From: Rhodoferax sp.
GTDB taxonomy: Bacteria > Pseudomonadota > Gammaproteobacteria > Burkholderiales > Burkholderiaceae_C
Length of the DNA stretch: 5,394 nucleotides
Reading direction: 5' to 3'
NCBI GenBank assembly: GCA_028711355.1
Contig: JAQTSL010000256.1
Coordinates: 1-5,394, forward strand
Below, in pieces: positions 1 through 5,337 of this stretch. The notes beneath the pieces are model-generated. The model saw only the letters and a program-made list of their open reading frames with translations. It was not told the DNA's origin and ran no database searches. How positions within the stretch are numbered: the stretch's first letter is position 1; each line of letters opens with the position of its first letter. A program made the translations under genes and the position numbers.

Positions 1-1
1 G

Positions 2-1144
2 GCACGGGAAGCGCGCCGCTTTGGCCAAATTGGCCATATCTACGGCGCACATCACGGCGTGCGCGGCATTGTGGATGAAAACTTTGTCGACCTGACCCAA
101 GAAACCAGCCACAACCTTGAACACGTCGCCAACACCCCATCAAGTGCGCTCGGTTCGACCCGTGACAAACCCGACGAAGCGTATTGCCGCGAAATCTTTC
201 GGGTACTGCAGGCGCACCAGATTGGCCACTTTTTCTACATCGGCGGCAACGATTCGAGCGACACGGTGCGCATCGTCAGCCAGGAGGCGCGCAACGCCAA
301 TTACGCGCTGCGCTGCATCCACATCCCCAAGACCATCGACAACGATTTGGTCGGCAACGACCACACGCCCGGTTTTCCAAGTGCCGCGCGTTTTGTGGCG
401 CAGGCCTTTGCCGGTGCTAACCTCGACAACGCCGCACTGCCGGGGGTCTATGTGGGCGTGGTGATGGGCCGCCACGCCGGCTTTTTGACGGCAGCGTCCG
501 CTTTGGGTAAAAAATTCCCGGACGACGGCCCGCATCTGATTTATGTACCCGAGCGCACCTTTGACCTAACACAGTTTCTCAGCAACGTCAAAAGTATGTA
601 CGAGCGCCATGGACGCTGCGTGATTGCTGTGTCTGAAGGGATTCACGACGCGCGCGGCACCCCGATTGCCGCACTGCTGGCCAAAGAAATGGAGCACGAC
701 GCGCACGGCAACGTACAACTCTCAGGCAACGGTGCGCTGGCCGACCTGCTTTGCGAAGAAATCAAGTCAAAATTGAAAATCAAACGCGTGCGCGGCGACA
801 CCTTTGGCTACCTGCAACGCAGCTTCATCGGTTGCGTATCCGATGTTGATCAGCGCGAAGCGCGCGAAGTCGGCGAAAAGGCGGTGCAGTTTGCCATGTG
901 GGGCACGCGCGACGGCTCGGTGGCGATCAAGCGCACCGGTTTTTATTCGGTCGATTACGAGCTGCTGCCAATAGAAGAAGTGGCTGGCAAATCGCGTGTG
1001 ATGGAGGATGAATTCATCGCCGCCAACGGCACCGACGTGACCGACGCATTCAGGTTGTATCTGCGTCCGCTGCTGGGCTCGGGTATGCCAGACGCGTTCC
1101 GGCTGCGCCACAACCCGGTGGCGCGGGTGCTCAAACCCTGCTAA
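2..1144 (+). CDS. pfp: PPi-dependent 6-phosphofructokinase, 5' end missing
   Basis: Reversible phosphorylation of fructose 6-phosphate to fructose 1,6-bisphosphate in the cytoplasm, with pyrophosphate as the likely phosphoryl donor. The frame is open from base 2 with no start codon, so the gene begins upstream; 380 residues are visible, and by family comparison roughly 20-35 N-terminal residues, including the first glycine-rich loop, are missing. Family motifs seen: GGNDSSDT (242-265), PKTIDND (326-346), MGRHAG (464-481), VPERTF, SGNGALAD and FGYLQRS near the C-terminal third. In this family an Asp after GGN/GGD and a Lys in PKTIDND mark PPi use, whereas ATP enzymes carry Gly at both places; both PPi residues are present here. 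The stop TAA is at 1142-1144. A repeat-rich gap follows, so it is probably not co-transcribed with the next gene. The family call is firm. The donor call rests on two residues and could be wrong for an ATP-using member of the same clade. Confidence 0.9.
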   Translation, partial: AREARRFGQIGHIYGAHHGVRGIVDENFVDLTQETSHNLEHVANTPSSALGSTRDKPDEAYCREIFRVLQAHQIGHFFYIGGNDSSDTVRIVSQEARNANYALRCIHIPKTIDNDLVGNDHTPGFPSAARFVAQAFAGANLDNAALPGVYVGVVMGRHAGFLTAASALGKKFPDDGPHLIYVPERTFDLTQFLSNVKSMYERHGRCVIAVSEGIHDARGTPIAALLAKEMEHDAHGNVQLSGNGALADLLCEEIKSKLKIKRVRGDTFGYLQRSFIGCVSDVDQREAREVGEKAVQFAMWGTRDGSVAIKRTGFYSVDYELLPIEEVAGKSRVMEDEFIAANGTDVTDAFRLYLRPLLGSGMPDAFRLRHNPVARVLKPC

Positions 1145-1152
1145 ACCCTTGC

Positions 1153-1192
1153 GGGACGAATTAAGAATTGCGCAGCAATTTTGCTCTGTCCC
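1153..1192. repeat. Imperfect hairpin, REP-like unit A
   Basis: GGGAC at 1153-1157 pairs with GTCCC at 1188-1192, and an inner perfect stem AATTGC (1166-1171) pairs with GCAATT (1175-1180) across a 3-base loop. The right arm, read on the minus strand (1193 to 1176), begins TGGGACAGAGC and is related to the two arms of the next repeat. It could act as a weak terminator for pfp, but no T-run follows the outer stem, so a dispersed extragenic palindrome is the better reading. Confidence 0.6.
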
Positions 1193-1218
1193 AAACTGAT
1201 CGTCTGTACAAACCGCCG

Positions 1219-1298
1219 AATGGGGGTCAGAGCCCAATCGGCGATGCGTTGCTAACTGGTTTGAAGATTTGAGCCCGAATTGGGATCTGGCCCCCATT
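1219..1298. repeat. 80-base inverted repeat, REP or MITE-like
   Basis: The 20-base arms at 1219-1238 and 1279-1298 are reverse complements at 18 of 20 positions, with a 40-base interior. The arms carry GGGGTCAGAGCCC on the plus strand and GGGGCCAGATCCC on the minus strand. There is no open frame inside. Paired arms of this kind in a GC-rich betaproteobacterial intergenic region resemble a bacterial interspersed palindrome (REP/BIME) or a very small non-autonomous element. No clear target duplication is seen at the edges, so transposition is not shown. Confidence 0.6.
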
Positions 1299-1349
1299 GA
1301 GCTACCGCCTGAGCACAACTATTGCACGTTAACGCTATTTATTTAAGAG

Positions 1350-1409
1350 CTATCAGCGCTTTTCAGATAGGCGCCAGAGGCAAATAATGCATTAAACTCT
1401 TGGCTCTGG
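1350..1409. repeat. Cluster of nested palindromes
   Basis: Three symmetric elements overlap here. CTATC (1350-1354) pairs with GATAG (1366-1370), with a competing GCGC/GCGC stem (1356-1359 with 1371-1374). CCAGAGGCAA (1374-1383) and TTGGCTCTGG (1400-1409) are reverse complements at 9 of 10 positions. Between them lies the perfect palindrome TAATGCATTA (1385-1394). The AGCGCTTTTCAGATAGGCGCC-like core, with an AGAGGC tail, recalls extragenic repeats that I remember as common in Comamonadaceae; this is from memory, not a search. The 10-base arms could instead be an operator upstream of the glutathione transferase and rquA pair. Confidence 0.5.
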
Positions 1410-1509
1410 TCGAACGCCTGCAACAACCCCTGATCAGCACCAACAGCCCAGGTGCGTTAGCATTCCGGCCGCTCCGTTATTGACCCCGGTAACCCCCTTC
1501 ACCCTGCTT

Positions 1510-1513
1510 GAGA
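1510..1513 (+). promoter_or_regulatory. Ribosome binding site for gst
   Basis: GAGA lies 6 bases before the ATG at 1520. It overlaps the in-frame TTG at 1508, which argues against that TTG as the start and for the ATG at 1520, where the family's usual MKLYYSPGACS begins. Confidence 0.5.
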
Positions 1514-1519
1514 AAACGC

Positions 1520-2131
1520 ATGAAACTGTATTACTCACCTGGCGCTTGTTCGCTGTCGCCGCATATCGTATTGAAAGAAGCCGGGCTGGCGTTTGAGGCC
1601 ATTGCCGCACCGACCAAAACACACAAGCTGGCTGACGGTACCGATTACTACACCATCAACCCGCTCGGTTATGTGCCATTCCTGACGCTTGACGACGGTC
1701 GCACCCTGCATGAAGGCCCGGCCATCGTGCAGTACCTGGCTGACCTGGTGCCCGCCAAAAAATTAGCGCCGCCCAACGGCAGTTGGGAGCGCTACAAACT
1801 ACAGGAGTGGCTCAACACCATCAGCACCGAGCTGCACAAGGGCTTTTCGCCGCTGTTCACGCCAGGCATGCCCGAAGAAGCCAAGGCGATAGCCATCAGC
1901 CGCCTGGCCGGGCGACTGAAGTGGGTGGACGGTGAACTGGCAGGCAAGAACTATCTGATGGGCGACACCTTCACCGTGGCCGACGCTTATCTGTTTGTGG
2001 TGGTCGGCTGGGGCAAGTACGTGGGCATCGACATTGCCGATCTGCCGCATCTGGGCGCATTCATGGCGCGGGTCGGGGCGCGGTCGGCGGTGCAAGAGGC
2101 ACTGCGTGCCGAAGGCCTGCTTAAATCGTAA
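1520..2131 (+). CDS. gst: Beta-class glutathione S-transferase
   Basis: A 203-residue cytosolic enzyme expected to conjugate or bind glutathione. It starts with MKLYYSPGACSLSPHIVL; Cys10 is the beta-class hallmark that forms a mixed disulfide with glutathione. The thioredoxin-like N-terminal domain (about 1-80) includes the cis-proline segment VPFLTLDDG (52-60, Pro53) and EGPAIVQYLAD (65-75). The helical C-terminal domain (about 88-203) has ELHKGFSPLF with His106, conserved in this class, and the helix-capping FTVADAYLF (151-159). Length and motifs match E. coli GstA (201 residues) closely. The ATG at 1520 is preferred over an in-frame TTG at 1508 because the latter adds four residues and overlaps the ribosome site. 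The stop is 14 bases before rquA, so the two are probably one transcription unit. The physiological substrate cannot be read from sequence; a role related to quinone or oxidative stress is only suggested by its partner. Confidence 0.92.
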   Translation: MKLYYSPGACSLSPHIVLKEAGLAFEAIAAPTKTHKLADGTDYYTINPLGYVPFLTLDDGRTLHEGPAIVQYLADLVPAKKLAPPNGSWERYKLQEWLNTISTELHKGFSPLFTPGMPEEAKAIAISRLAGRLKWVDGELAGKNYLMGDTFTVADAYLFVVVGWGKYVGIDIADLPHLGAFMARVGARSAVQEALRAEGLLKS

Positions 2132-2145
2132 TCTGGATTGAAGCC

Positions 2146-2895
2146 ATGACATTTGAAAACAGGCGAAACATCCAGGCCGAGGCCGTTCTGGCTACTGGCA
2201 CATCTTTTAGTCGGCCGCCAGTGGCGGTACCCGAGTATCTGGAGCAAACCTATTGGTGGGCCTACACCCACCCCAACGCGGTGCGCGTGTTTGAGCGGCA
2301 ATGGTTGGTGAACCTCATTTTGTGGGGCAATTTCTCACGCTTGCGCGATTTGGCACTGGACGAATTGAGCGATGCCACCAACGGTCGCCTGTTGCAAGTT
2401 GCTTGTGTATATGGCAACTTCACCGAAAAACTGGTCGAACGCCTGGGACCGCAAGGTCATCTTGACGTAATCGATGTAGCACCGGTGCAGATCAAGAATA
2501 TGCACCAGAAGCTGACTGACCAGAAAAAAGTCACCATCTCGCAGCAGGATGCCTCTCAAATGCACTTTGAAGACGCCAGTCACGACGCCACGCTGGTTTT
2601 CTTTTTGCTGCATGAAATGCCGCTAGAGGTGCGCCGCAAAACCATCGCTGAAGCACTGCGCGTGACCAAGCCAGGTGGCAAAGTGGTGTTTGTCGATTAC
2701 CACCGCCCGGTGACGATCAACCCGTTCCGCTACATCATGGTGCCGATCCTGACCACGTTGGAGCCGTTTGCCATGGACCTCTGGAACGGCCAGATCACCG
2801 ACTGGCTACCAACCCAGTACCAAAAAGCACCCATGAAAAAAGAAACCTACTTCGGTGGGCTTTATCAGAAAGTAGTGCTGACCAAACTGCGCTAA
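2146..2895 (+). CDS. rquA: Rhodoquinone biosynthesis protein RquA
   Basis: A 249-residue protein of the class I methyltransferase fold that replaces the C2 methoxy group of ubiquinone with an amino group, giving rhodoquinone; published biochemistry on the family reports S-adenosylmethionine as the amino donor. The YWWAYTHP segment (36-43) and FERQWLVNLILWGNF (49-63) are recognisable RquA signatures that UbiE and UbiG lack. The normal glycine-rich SAM loop (E/DxGxGxG) is replaced by QVACVYGN (84-91), also typical of RquA. It is followed by LDVIDV (106-111), QDAS (134-137), FFLLHEMP (152-159) and KPGGKVVFVDYH (175-186), and it ends with FGGLYQKVV. There is no signal peptide; hydrophobic patches near 53-60 and 197-208 could mediate membrane contact with the quinone. 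The start ATG has a weak GGA 8 bases upstream. It sits 14 bases behind gst. The product would support fumarate reduction under low oxygen. I identify it from remembered family signatures, not an alignment. Confidence 0.9.
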   Translation: MTFENRRNIQAEAVLATGTSFSRPPVAVPEYLEQTYWWAYTHPNAVRVFERQWLVNLILWGNFSRLRDLALDELSDATNGRLLQVACVYGNFTEKLVERLGPQGHLDVIDVAPVQIKNMHQKLTDQKKVTISQQDASQMHFEDASHDATLVFFLLHEMPLEVRRKTIAEALRVTKPGGKVVFVDYHRPVTINPFRYIMVPILTTLEPFAMDLWNGQITDWLPTQYQKAPMKKETYFGGLYQKVVLTKLR

Positions 2896-3075
2896 CCTCA
2901 GATTCATGGCCGCAGATCGCGAACCACAAGCATGAAATGCAGTTCGTCTTTACATGCCACCTGTGCAAAACTGGCGCTACCGGACCAGATTGAAGGTATT
3001 TCGCGTTAACGACCATGGTCTTTCACACCACCCCGACGCCTGAACGATGGCGGTCGTTGCAGATTCCGATCCGCA

Positions 3076-3119
3076 ATCCATGGCTTCAAATACATGGATA
3101 CCGGGTCGTGGCCCGGTAT
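3076..3119. repeat. Two overlapping perfect hairpins
   Basis: ATCCATG (3076-3082) pairs with CATGGAT (3093-3099), and ATACCGGG (3098-3105) pairs with CCCGGTAT (3112-3119) across a 6-base loop. The two stems share bases 3098-3099, so both cannot form fully at once. The second stem resembles the ATACCGGGTC..GCCCGGTATGAC extragenic palindrome that occurs in many proteobacteria (recalled, not searched). It may also serve as a terminator for rquA, but no T-run follows it. Confidence 0.6.
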
Positions 3120-3179
3120 GACAACCTATTCTTTCACGCGAAGGATCGAGTCACGGGGTCGCAGATGTCGGCACATTTG

Positions 3180-3193
3180 TTGATGCAAATCAA
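3180..3193. promoter_or_regulatory. FNR/Anr-type binding site
   Basis: TTGAT-GCAA-ATCAA matches the FNR consensus TTGATnnnnATCAA at all ten defined positions. Its centre (3186.5) is 61.5 bases upstream of the start site predicted from the TAAAAT box at 3236-3241, a classical class I activator position. It lies 80 bases before the ccmA start codon, so oxygen-responsive control of the ccm operon is the natural reading. Dnr- or CRP-like relatives recognise similar sites and cannot be excluded. Confidence 0.75.
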
Positions 3194-3211
3194 GTGAAAG
3201 TCCCCCTGCGC

Positions 3212-3241
3212 TGCGCACAAGCCGAGGGTTCACCCTAAAAT
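3212..3241 (+). promoter_or_regulatory. Putative sigma-70 promoter for ccmA
   Basis: TAAAAT (3236-3241) is a good -10 hexamer of a type common in Burkholderiales. The best -35 candidate, TGCGCA (3212-3217), with an 18-base spacer, is poor, as expected for an activator-dependent promoter. Transcription would start near 3248 and leave a leader of about 26 bases. A small inverted repeat AGGGT-TC-ACCCT (3225-3236) lies in the spacer and touches the -10 box. Confidence 0.5.
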
Positions 3242-3273
3242 CCGCCGCTCGTTGGCCCATCATCTGGACTATT

Positions 3274-3909
3274 TTGAAATCTCCATCGACCCTCACGTTT
3301 GACAAGCTTGGTTGCTCCAAGGGTGGGCGCGAGCTATTTAAAAATGTCGATTGCACGCTCACCGCCGGCTGCTGGCTGTACGTCGCTGGCGCCAACGGGG
3401 TCGGCAAGACCAGCCTGCTGCGCATGGTGTGCGGGCTGGCATCGATCGGTGCCGGTGACATTTTGTGGAACGGCAAGTCGATCCACGCGCAAACCGACGC
3501 GTACCACCAGGACCTGTGTTATCTGGGGCACCTGAACGGTCTGCAAGAGTCGATGACAGTCGAAGAAAACCTGGCATTTACCACCGCACTGGCCGGACGT
3601 GCCCTCAACCCCCATCGCAGCAAGGATGTGCTGGCACGCTTTGGCCTGCGTGGTCGCTCCACACAATTGGTGCGGCACCTGTCGCAAGGCCAAAAGCGGC
3701 GCGTTGCGCTGTCGCGGTTAGCGCTGAGCCCGGCACGGCTGTGGGTGCTGGACGAACCTTATGTGGCGATGGACGAAGGCGGCGTCAAGATGCTGGCCGA
3801 CATGATTGCGGACCATTTAAAGGACGGCGGCCTGGCGGTGGTGACCAGCCACCAGCGGGTACCGATTGGCGACATCCCGCCGCAAATGCTGGAGCTGCAA
3901 GCCCTATGA
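3274..3909 (+). CDS. ccmA: Haem exporter ATPase CcmA (cytochrome c maturation)
   Basis: A 211-residue cytoplasmic ABC ATPase that, with CcmB, uses ATP hydrolysis to release haem-loaded CcmE from CcmCD during c-type cytochrome assembly. All nucleotide-binding parts are present: Walker A GANGVGKT (39-46), signature LSQGQKRR (136-143; LSAGQQRR in E. coli), Walker B LWVLDEP (156-162) with Glu161, and the switch His193 in TSHQ. YLGHLNGLQESMTVEENL (83-100) is typical of CcmA. The start is a TTG with only a weak TGGA 5 bases upstream; no in-frame ATG or GTG lies between the upstream stop at 3181-3183 and residue 51, and the N-terminus aligns well with E. coli CcmA from this point. It is the first gene of the operon, behind the FNR box. 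Its stop overlaps the ccmB start (ATGA, 3906-3909), suggesting coupled translation. Confidence 0.95.
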   Translation: MKSPSTLTFDKLGCSKGGRELFKNVDCTLTAGCWLYVAGANGVGKTSLLRMVCGLASIGAGDILWNGKSIHAQTDAYHQDLCYLGHLNGLQESMTVEENLAFTTALAGRALNPHRSKDVLARFGLRGRSTQLVRHLSQGQKRRVALSRLALSPARLWVLDEPYVAMDEGGVKMLADMIADHLKDGGLAVVTSHQRVPIGDIPPQMLELQAL

Positions 3910-4601
3910 GCCGATCCCTGCCCGTCCTTGGTTTGCCGCAGGTCATGCTGGCCGTGCTCAAGCGCGAAATTGCGCTGGGCATGCGCCAAAAAGGCGAAGT
4001 GCTGACACCGCTGATGTTTTTCATGGTGGTGACCAGCCTGTTCCCGCTGGGTGTGGGCGCTGAGACCAATTTGCTGATGCGCATGGCACCTGGCATTTTG
4101 TGGGTCAGCGCGCTGTTGGCGGCGATGCTGTCGCTGCAGCGTATGTTTGCTACCGACTACGCTGACGGCTCTTTGGAGCAGATGATCCTGTCTTCTACGC
4201 CGCTGGGGCTGCTGGTGCTGGCCAAGGCGCTGGCGCACTTTTTGATTTCAGGTCTGCCACTGGTGCTGATTGCACCGGTGCTGGGCCTTCAGTTCGGCCT
4301 GGACGGGCGCGCATTGGGATTGTTGGTGCTAACGCTGTTGCTGGGCACCCCCACACTCAGCCTGGTTGGCAGCATCGGCGCTGCGCTGACATTGGGCGTA
4401 CGCGGCGCAGGGGTTTTGCTTTCTTTATTGATCCTGCCGCTTTACATTCCAGTACTCATTTTTGGCGCAGGGGCGGTCGAAGCCGACGCTGCCGGTCTGG
4501 GCATCGGCGGGCACTTGTCGCTATTGGCCGCGTTGCTGGTACTCTCACTTTTCTTTTCGCCGATGGCCACGTCGGCCGCACTGAGGATCTCACTCGAATG
4601 A
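3906..4601 (+). CDS. ccmB: Haem exporter membrane protein CcmB
   Basis: The 231-residue inner-membrane partner of CcmA in the ABC complex that frees holo-CcmE. About six membrane segments are visible (roughly 33-50, 62-78, 100-125, 135-157, 160-187 and 203-223). Family landmarks are LFPLGVGAE (45-53), GILWVSALLAAMLSLQRMF (63-81) followed by the charged DYADGSLEQ loop (84-92), GTPTLSLVGSIGAALTLGVR (147-166) and LPLYIPVLIFG (177-187). The open frame runs far upstream inside ccmA in another phase; the ATG at 3906 is chosen because it overlaps the ccmA stop, has a GGAG 11 bases upstream and gives the normal family length (220 residues in E. coli). It ends by overlapping ccmC with another ATGA. 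Confidence 0.95.
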   Translation: MSRSLPVLGLPQVMLAVLKREIALGMRQKGEVLTPLMFFMVVTSLFPLGVGAETNLLMRMAPGILWVSALLAAMLSLQRMFATDYADGSLEQMILSSTPLGLLVLAKALAHFLISGLPLVLIAPVLGLQFGLDGRALGLLVLTLLLGTPTLSLVGSIGAALTLGVRGAGVLLSLLILPLYIPVLIFGAGAVEADAAGLGIGGHLSLLAALLVLSLFFSPMATSAALRISLE

Positions 4602-5296
4602 AGTCATCTGATATTCACTGGTTCAAGTTTGCGGCACCGCAAAACTTCTACTTTTTGGCCGGCAAGATGTGGCCCTGGTTTGCCGGTTTGGCTACGATTC
4701 TGACCGTCGTCGGGCTCTACATCTCGTTTTTTGTCGCGCCAGTTGATGCCCAGCAAGGCCAAGGCTATCGCATCATCTTTGTGCACGTGCCCGCCTCACA
4801 GTTATCCATGTTTATTTACCTGGTGATGGCGGGTTGGGCCGGCTTTGGACTGGCGTTCAACACACGCTTGTCGGGCATGATGGCCACAGCGTTGGCTCCC
4901 ACCGGTGCGCTGTTCGCCTTTTTGTCGTTGGTCACCGGCGCCTTCTGGGGTAAGCCAATGTGGGGCGCTTGGTGGGTTTGGGACGCACGCCTGACCTCAG
5001 AGCTGATTCTTTTGTTTTTATACCTGGGGTTCCTGGCGCTACAGGCCAGCATCGACGACCCGCGCCGTGCCGACAAGGCCGGTGCCGTGCTGGCGTTGGT
5101 GGGTGCGGTCAACGTGCCAATCATCTACTTTTCGGTCAAGTGGTGGAACACACTGCACCAAGGCGCCTCGGTGTCGATGAAGGGTGCTTCGATGGCGACA
5201 CCGATGCTGGTGGGCATGCTGATCATGGTGGTGGCGTTCTGGATGTACGCCATCGCCATCATCCTGCTGCGTGCGCAGCATCATTCTGGAGCGTGA
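4598..5296 (+). CDS. ccmC: Haem-handling protein CcmC (cytochrome c maturation)
   Basis: A 232-residue inner-membrane protein that presents haem to CcmE on the periplasmic side. It carries the tryptophan-rich haem-binding signature WGAWWVWDARLTS (122-134) and two histidines expected to ligate haem iron: His63 in FVHVPAS and His187 in NTLHQGAS. Six membrane segments can be traced (about 26-46, 68-88, 96-116, 134-152, 163-181 and 203-225). CcmF and related proteins share the Trp-rich motif, but they are much longer, and the position after ccmB settles the identity. The ATG at 4598 overlaps the ccmB stop; GAGG at 4583-4586 is a plausible but distant ribosome site. The stop is 41 bases before ccmD. 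Confidence 0.97.
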   Translation: MKSSDIHWFKFAAPQNFYFLAGKMWPWFAGLATILTVVGLYISFFVAPVDAQQGQGYRIIFVHVPASQLSMFIYLVMAGWAGFGLAFNTRLSGMMATALAPTGALFAFLSLVTGAFWGKPMWGAWWVWDARLTSELILLFLYLGFLALQASIDDPRRADKAGAVLALVGAVNVPIIYFSVKWWNTLHQGASVSMKGASMATPMLVGMLIMVVAFWMYAIAIILLRAQHHSGA

Positions 5297-5326
5297 GCGT
5301 CATACCGATTGGGTCAAAAGCACAGT

Positions 5327-5331
5327 AAAGG
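5327..5331 (+). promoter_or_regulatory. Ribosome binding site for ccmD
   Basis: AAAGG lies 6 bases before the ATG at 5338. It is the clearest Shine-Dalgarno-like sequence in the ccm part of the window and supports a separate start for ccmD rather than coupling to ccmC. Confidence 0.55.
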
Positions 5332-5337
5332 CCGAAT

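Larger units (their letters stand above)
1145..1519. other. Gene-free gap filled with inverted repeats
   Basis: No credible coding frame lies between pfp and the glutathione transferase gene. The gap contains a hairpin at 1153-1192, a larger inverted repeat at 1219-1298 and a palindrome cluster at 1350-1409, each listed separately. The last 110 bases (1410-1519) show no clear structure. A TTGACC at 1480-1485 looks like a -35 box but has no matching -10 box, so the promoter for the downstream genes could not be placed. No strong terminator with a T-run is visible after pfp. Confidence 0.7.
2896..3273. other. Gap between rquA and ccmA with hairpins and promoter
   Basis: A 378-base region without a convincing gene. 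From left to right: an imperfect hairpin at 2920-2946 (CGAAC with GTTCG, inner GCAT with ATGC) followed by TCTTT, a poor terminator candidate for rquA; perfect 7-base arms AACGACC (3008-3014) and GGTCGTT (3052-3058) around the palindrome GACCATGGTC (3011-3020, sharing bases with the left arm); the twin hairpin at 3076-3119; the FNR box at 3180-3193; and the ccmA promoter. A 60-codon frame at 3015-3197 runs through the hairpins and resembles no known protein, so it is not called. Confidence 0.65.

Noticed and set aside
1153..1192. Intrinsic terminator of pfp
   Set aside because: The hairpin is real, but no T-run follows the outer stem; the only T-run is inside the right arm.
767..1318. 183-codon minus-strand frame across the pfp end and the gap
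   Set aside because: It overlaps the strongly conserved C-terminal part of pfp and the inverted repeats, and its translation is rich in His, Arg and Gln without a recognisable motif. It is an antisense shadow of GC-rich coding.
1480..1485. TTGACC as a -35 box for gst-rquA
   Set aside because: No -10-like hexamer is found 16-18 bases downstream, before the start codon.
1508..1519. TTG at 1508 as the start of the glutathione transferase
   Set aside because: It overlaps the ribosome site and adds four residues before the conserved MKLYYSPGACS start.
3015..3197. 60-codon plus-strand frame between rquA and ccmA
   Set aside because: It runs through the palindromes and the FNR box, has no ribosome site, and its product resembles nothing known.
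3465..3905. Upstream extension of the ccmB frame
   Set aside because: It lies inside ccmA in another phase, and its Arg/Pro-rich translation is not part of CcmB, which begins at the ATG at 3906.
4960..5328. 122-codon plus-strand frame inside ccmC
   Set aside because: It overlaps ccmC out of phase, across the haem-binding motif, and has the Arg/Pro/Ala bias of a shadow frame.
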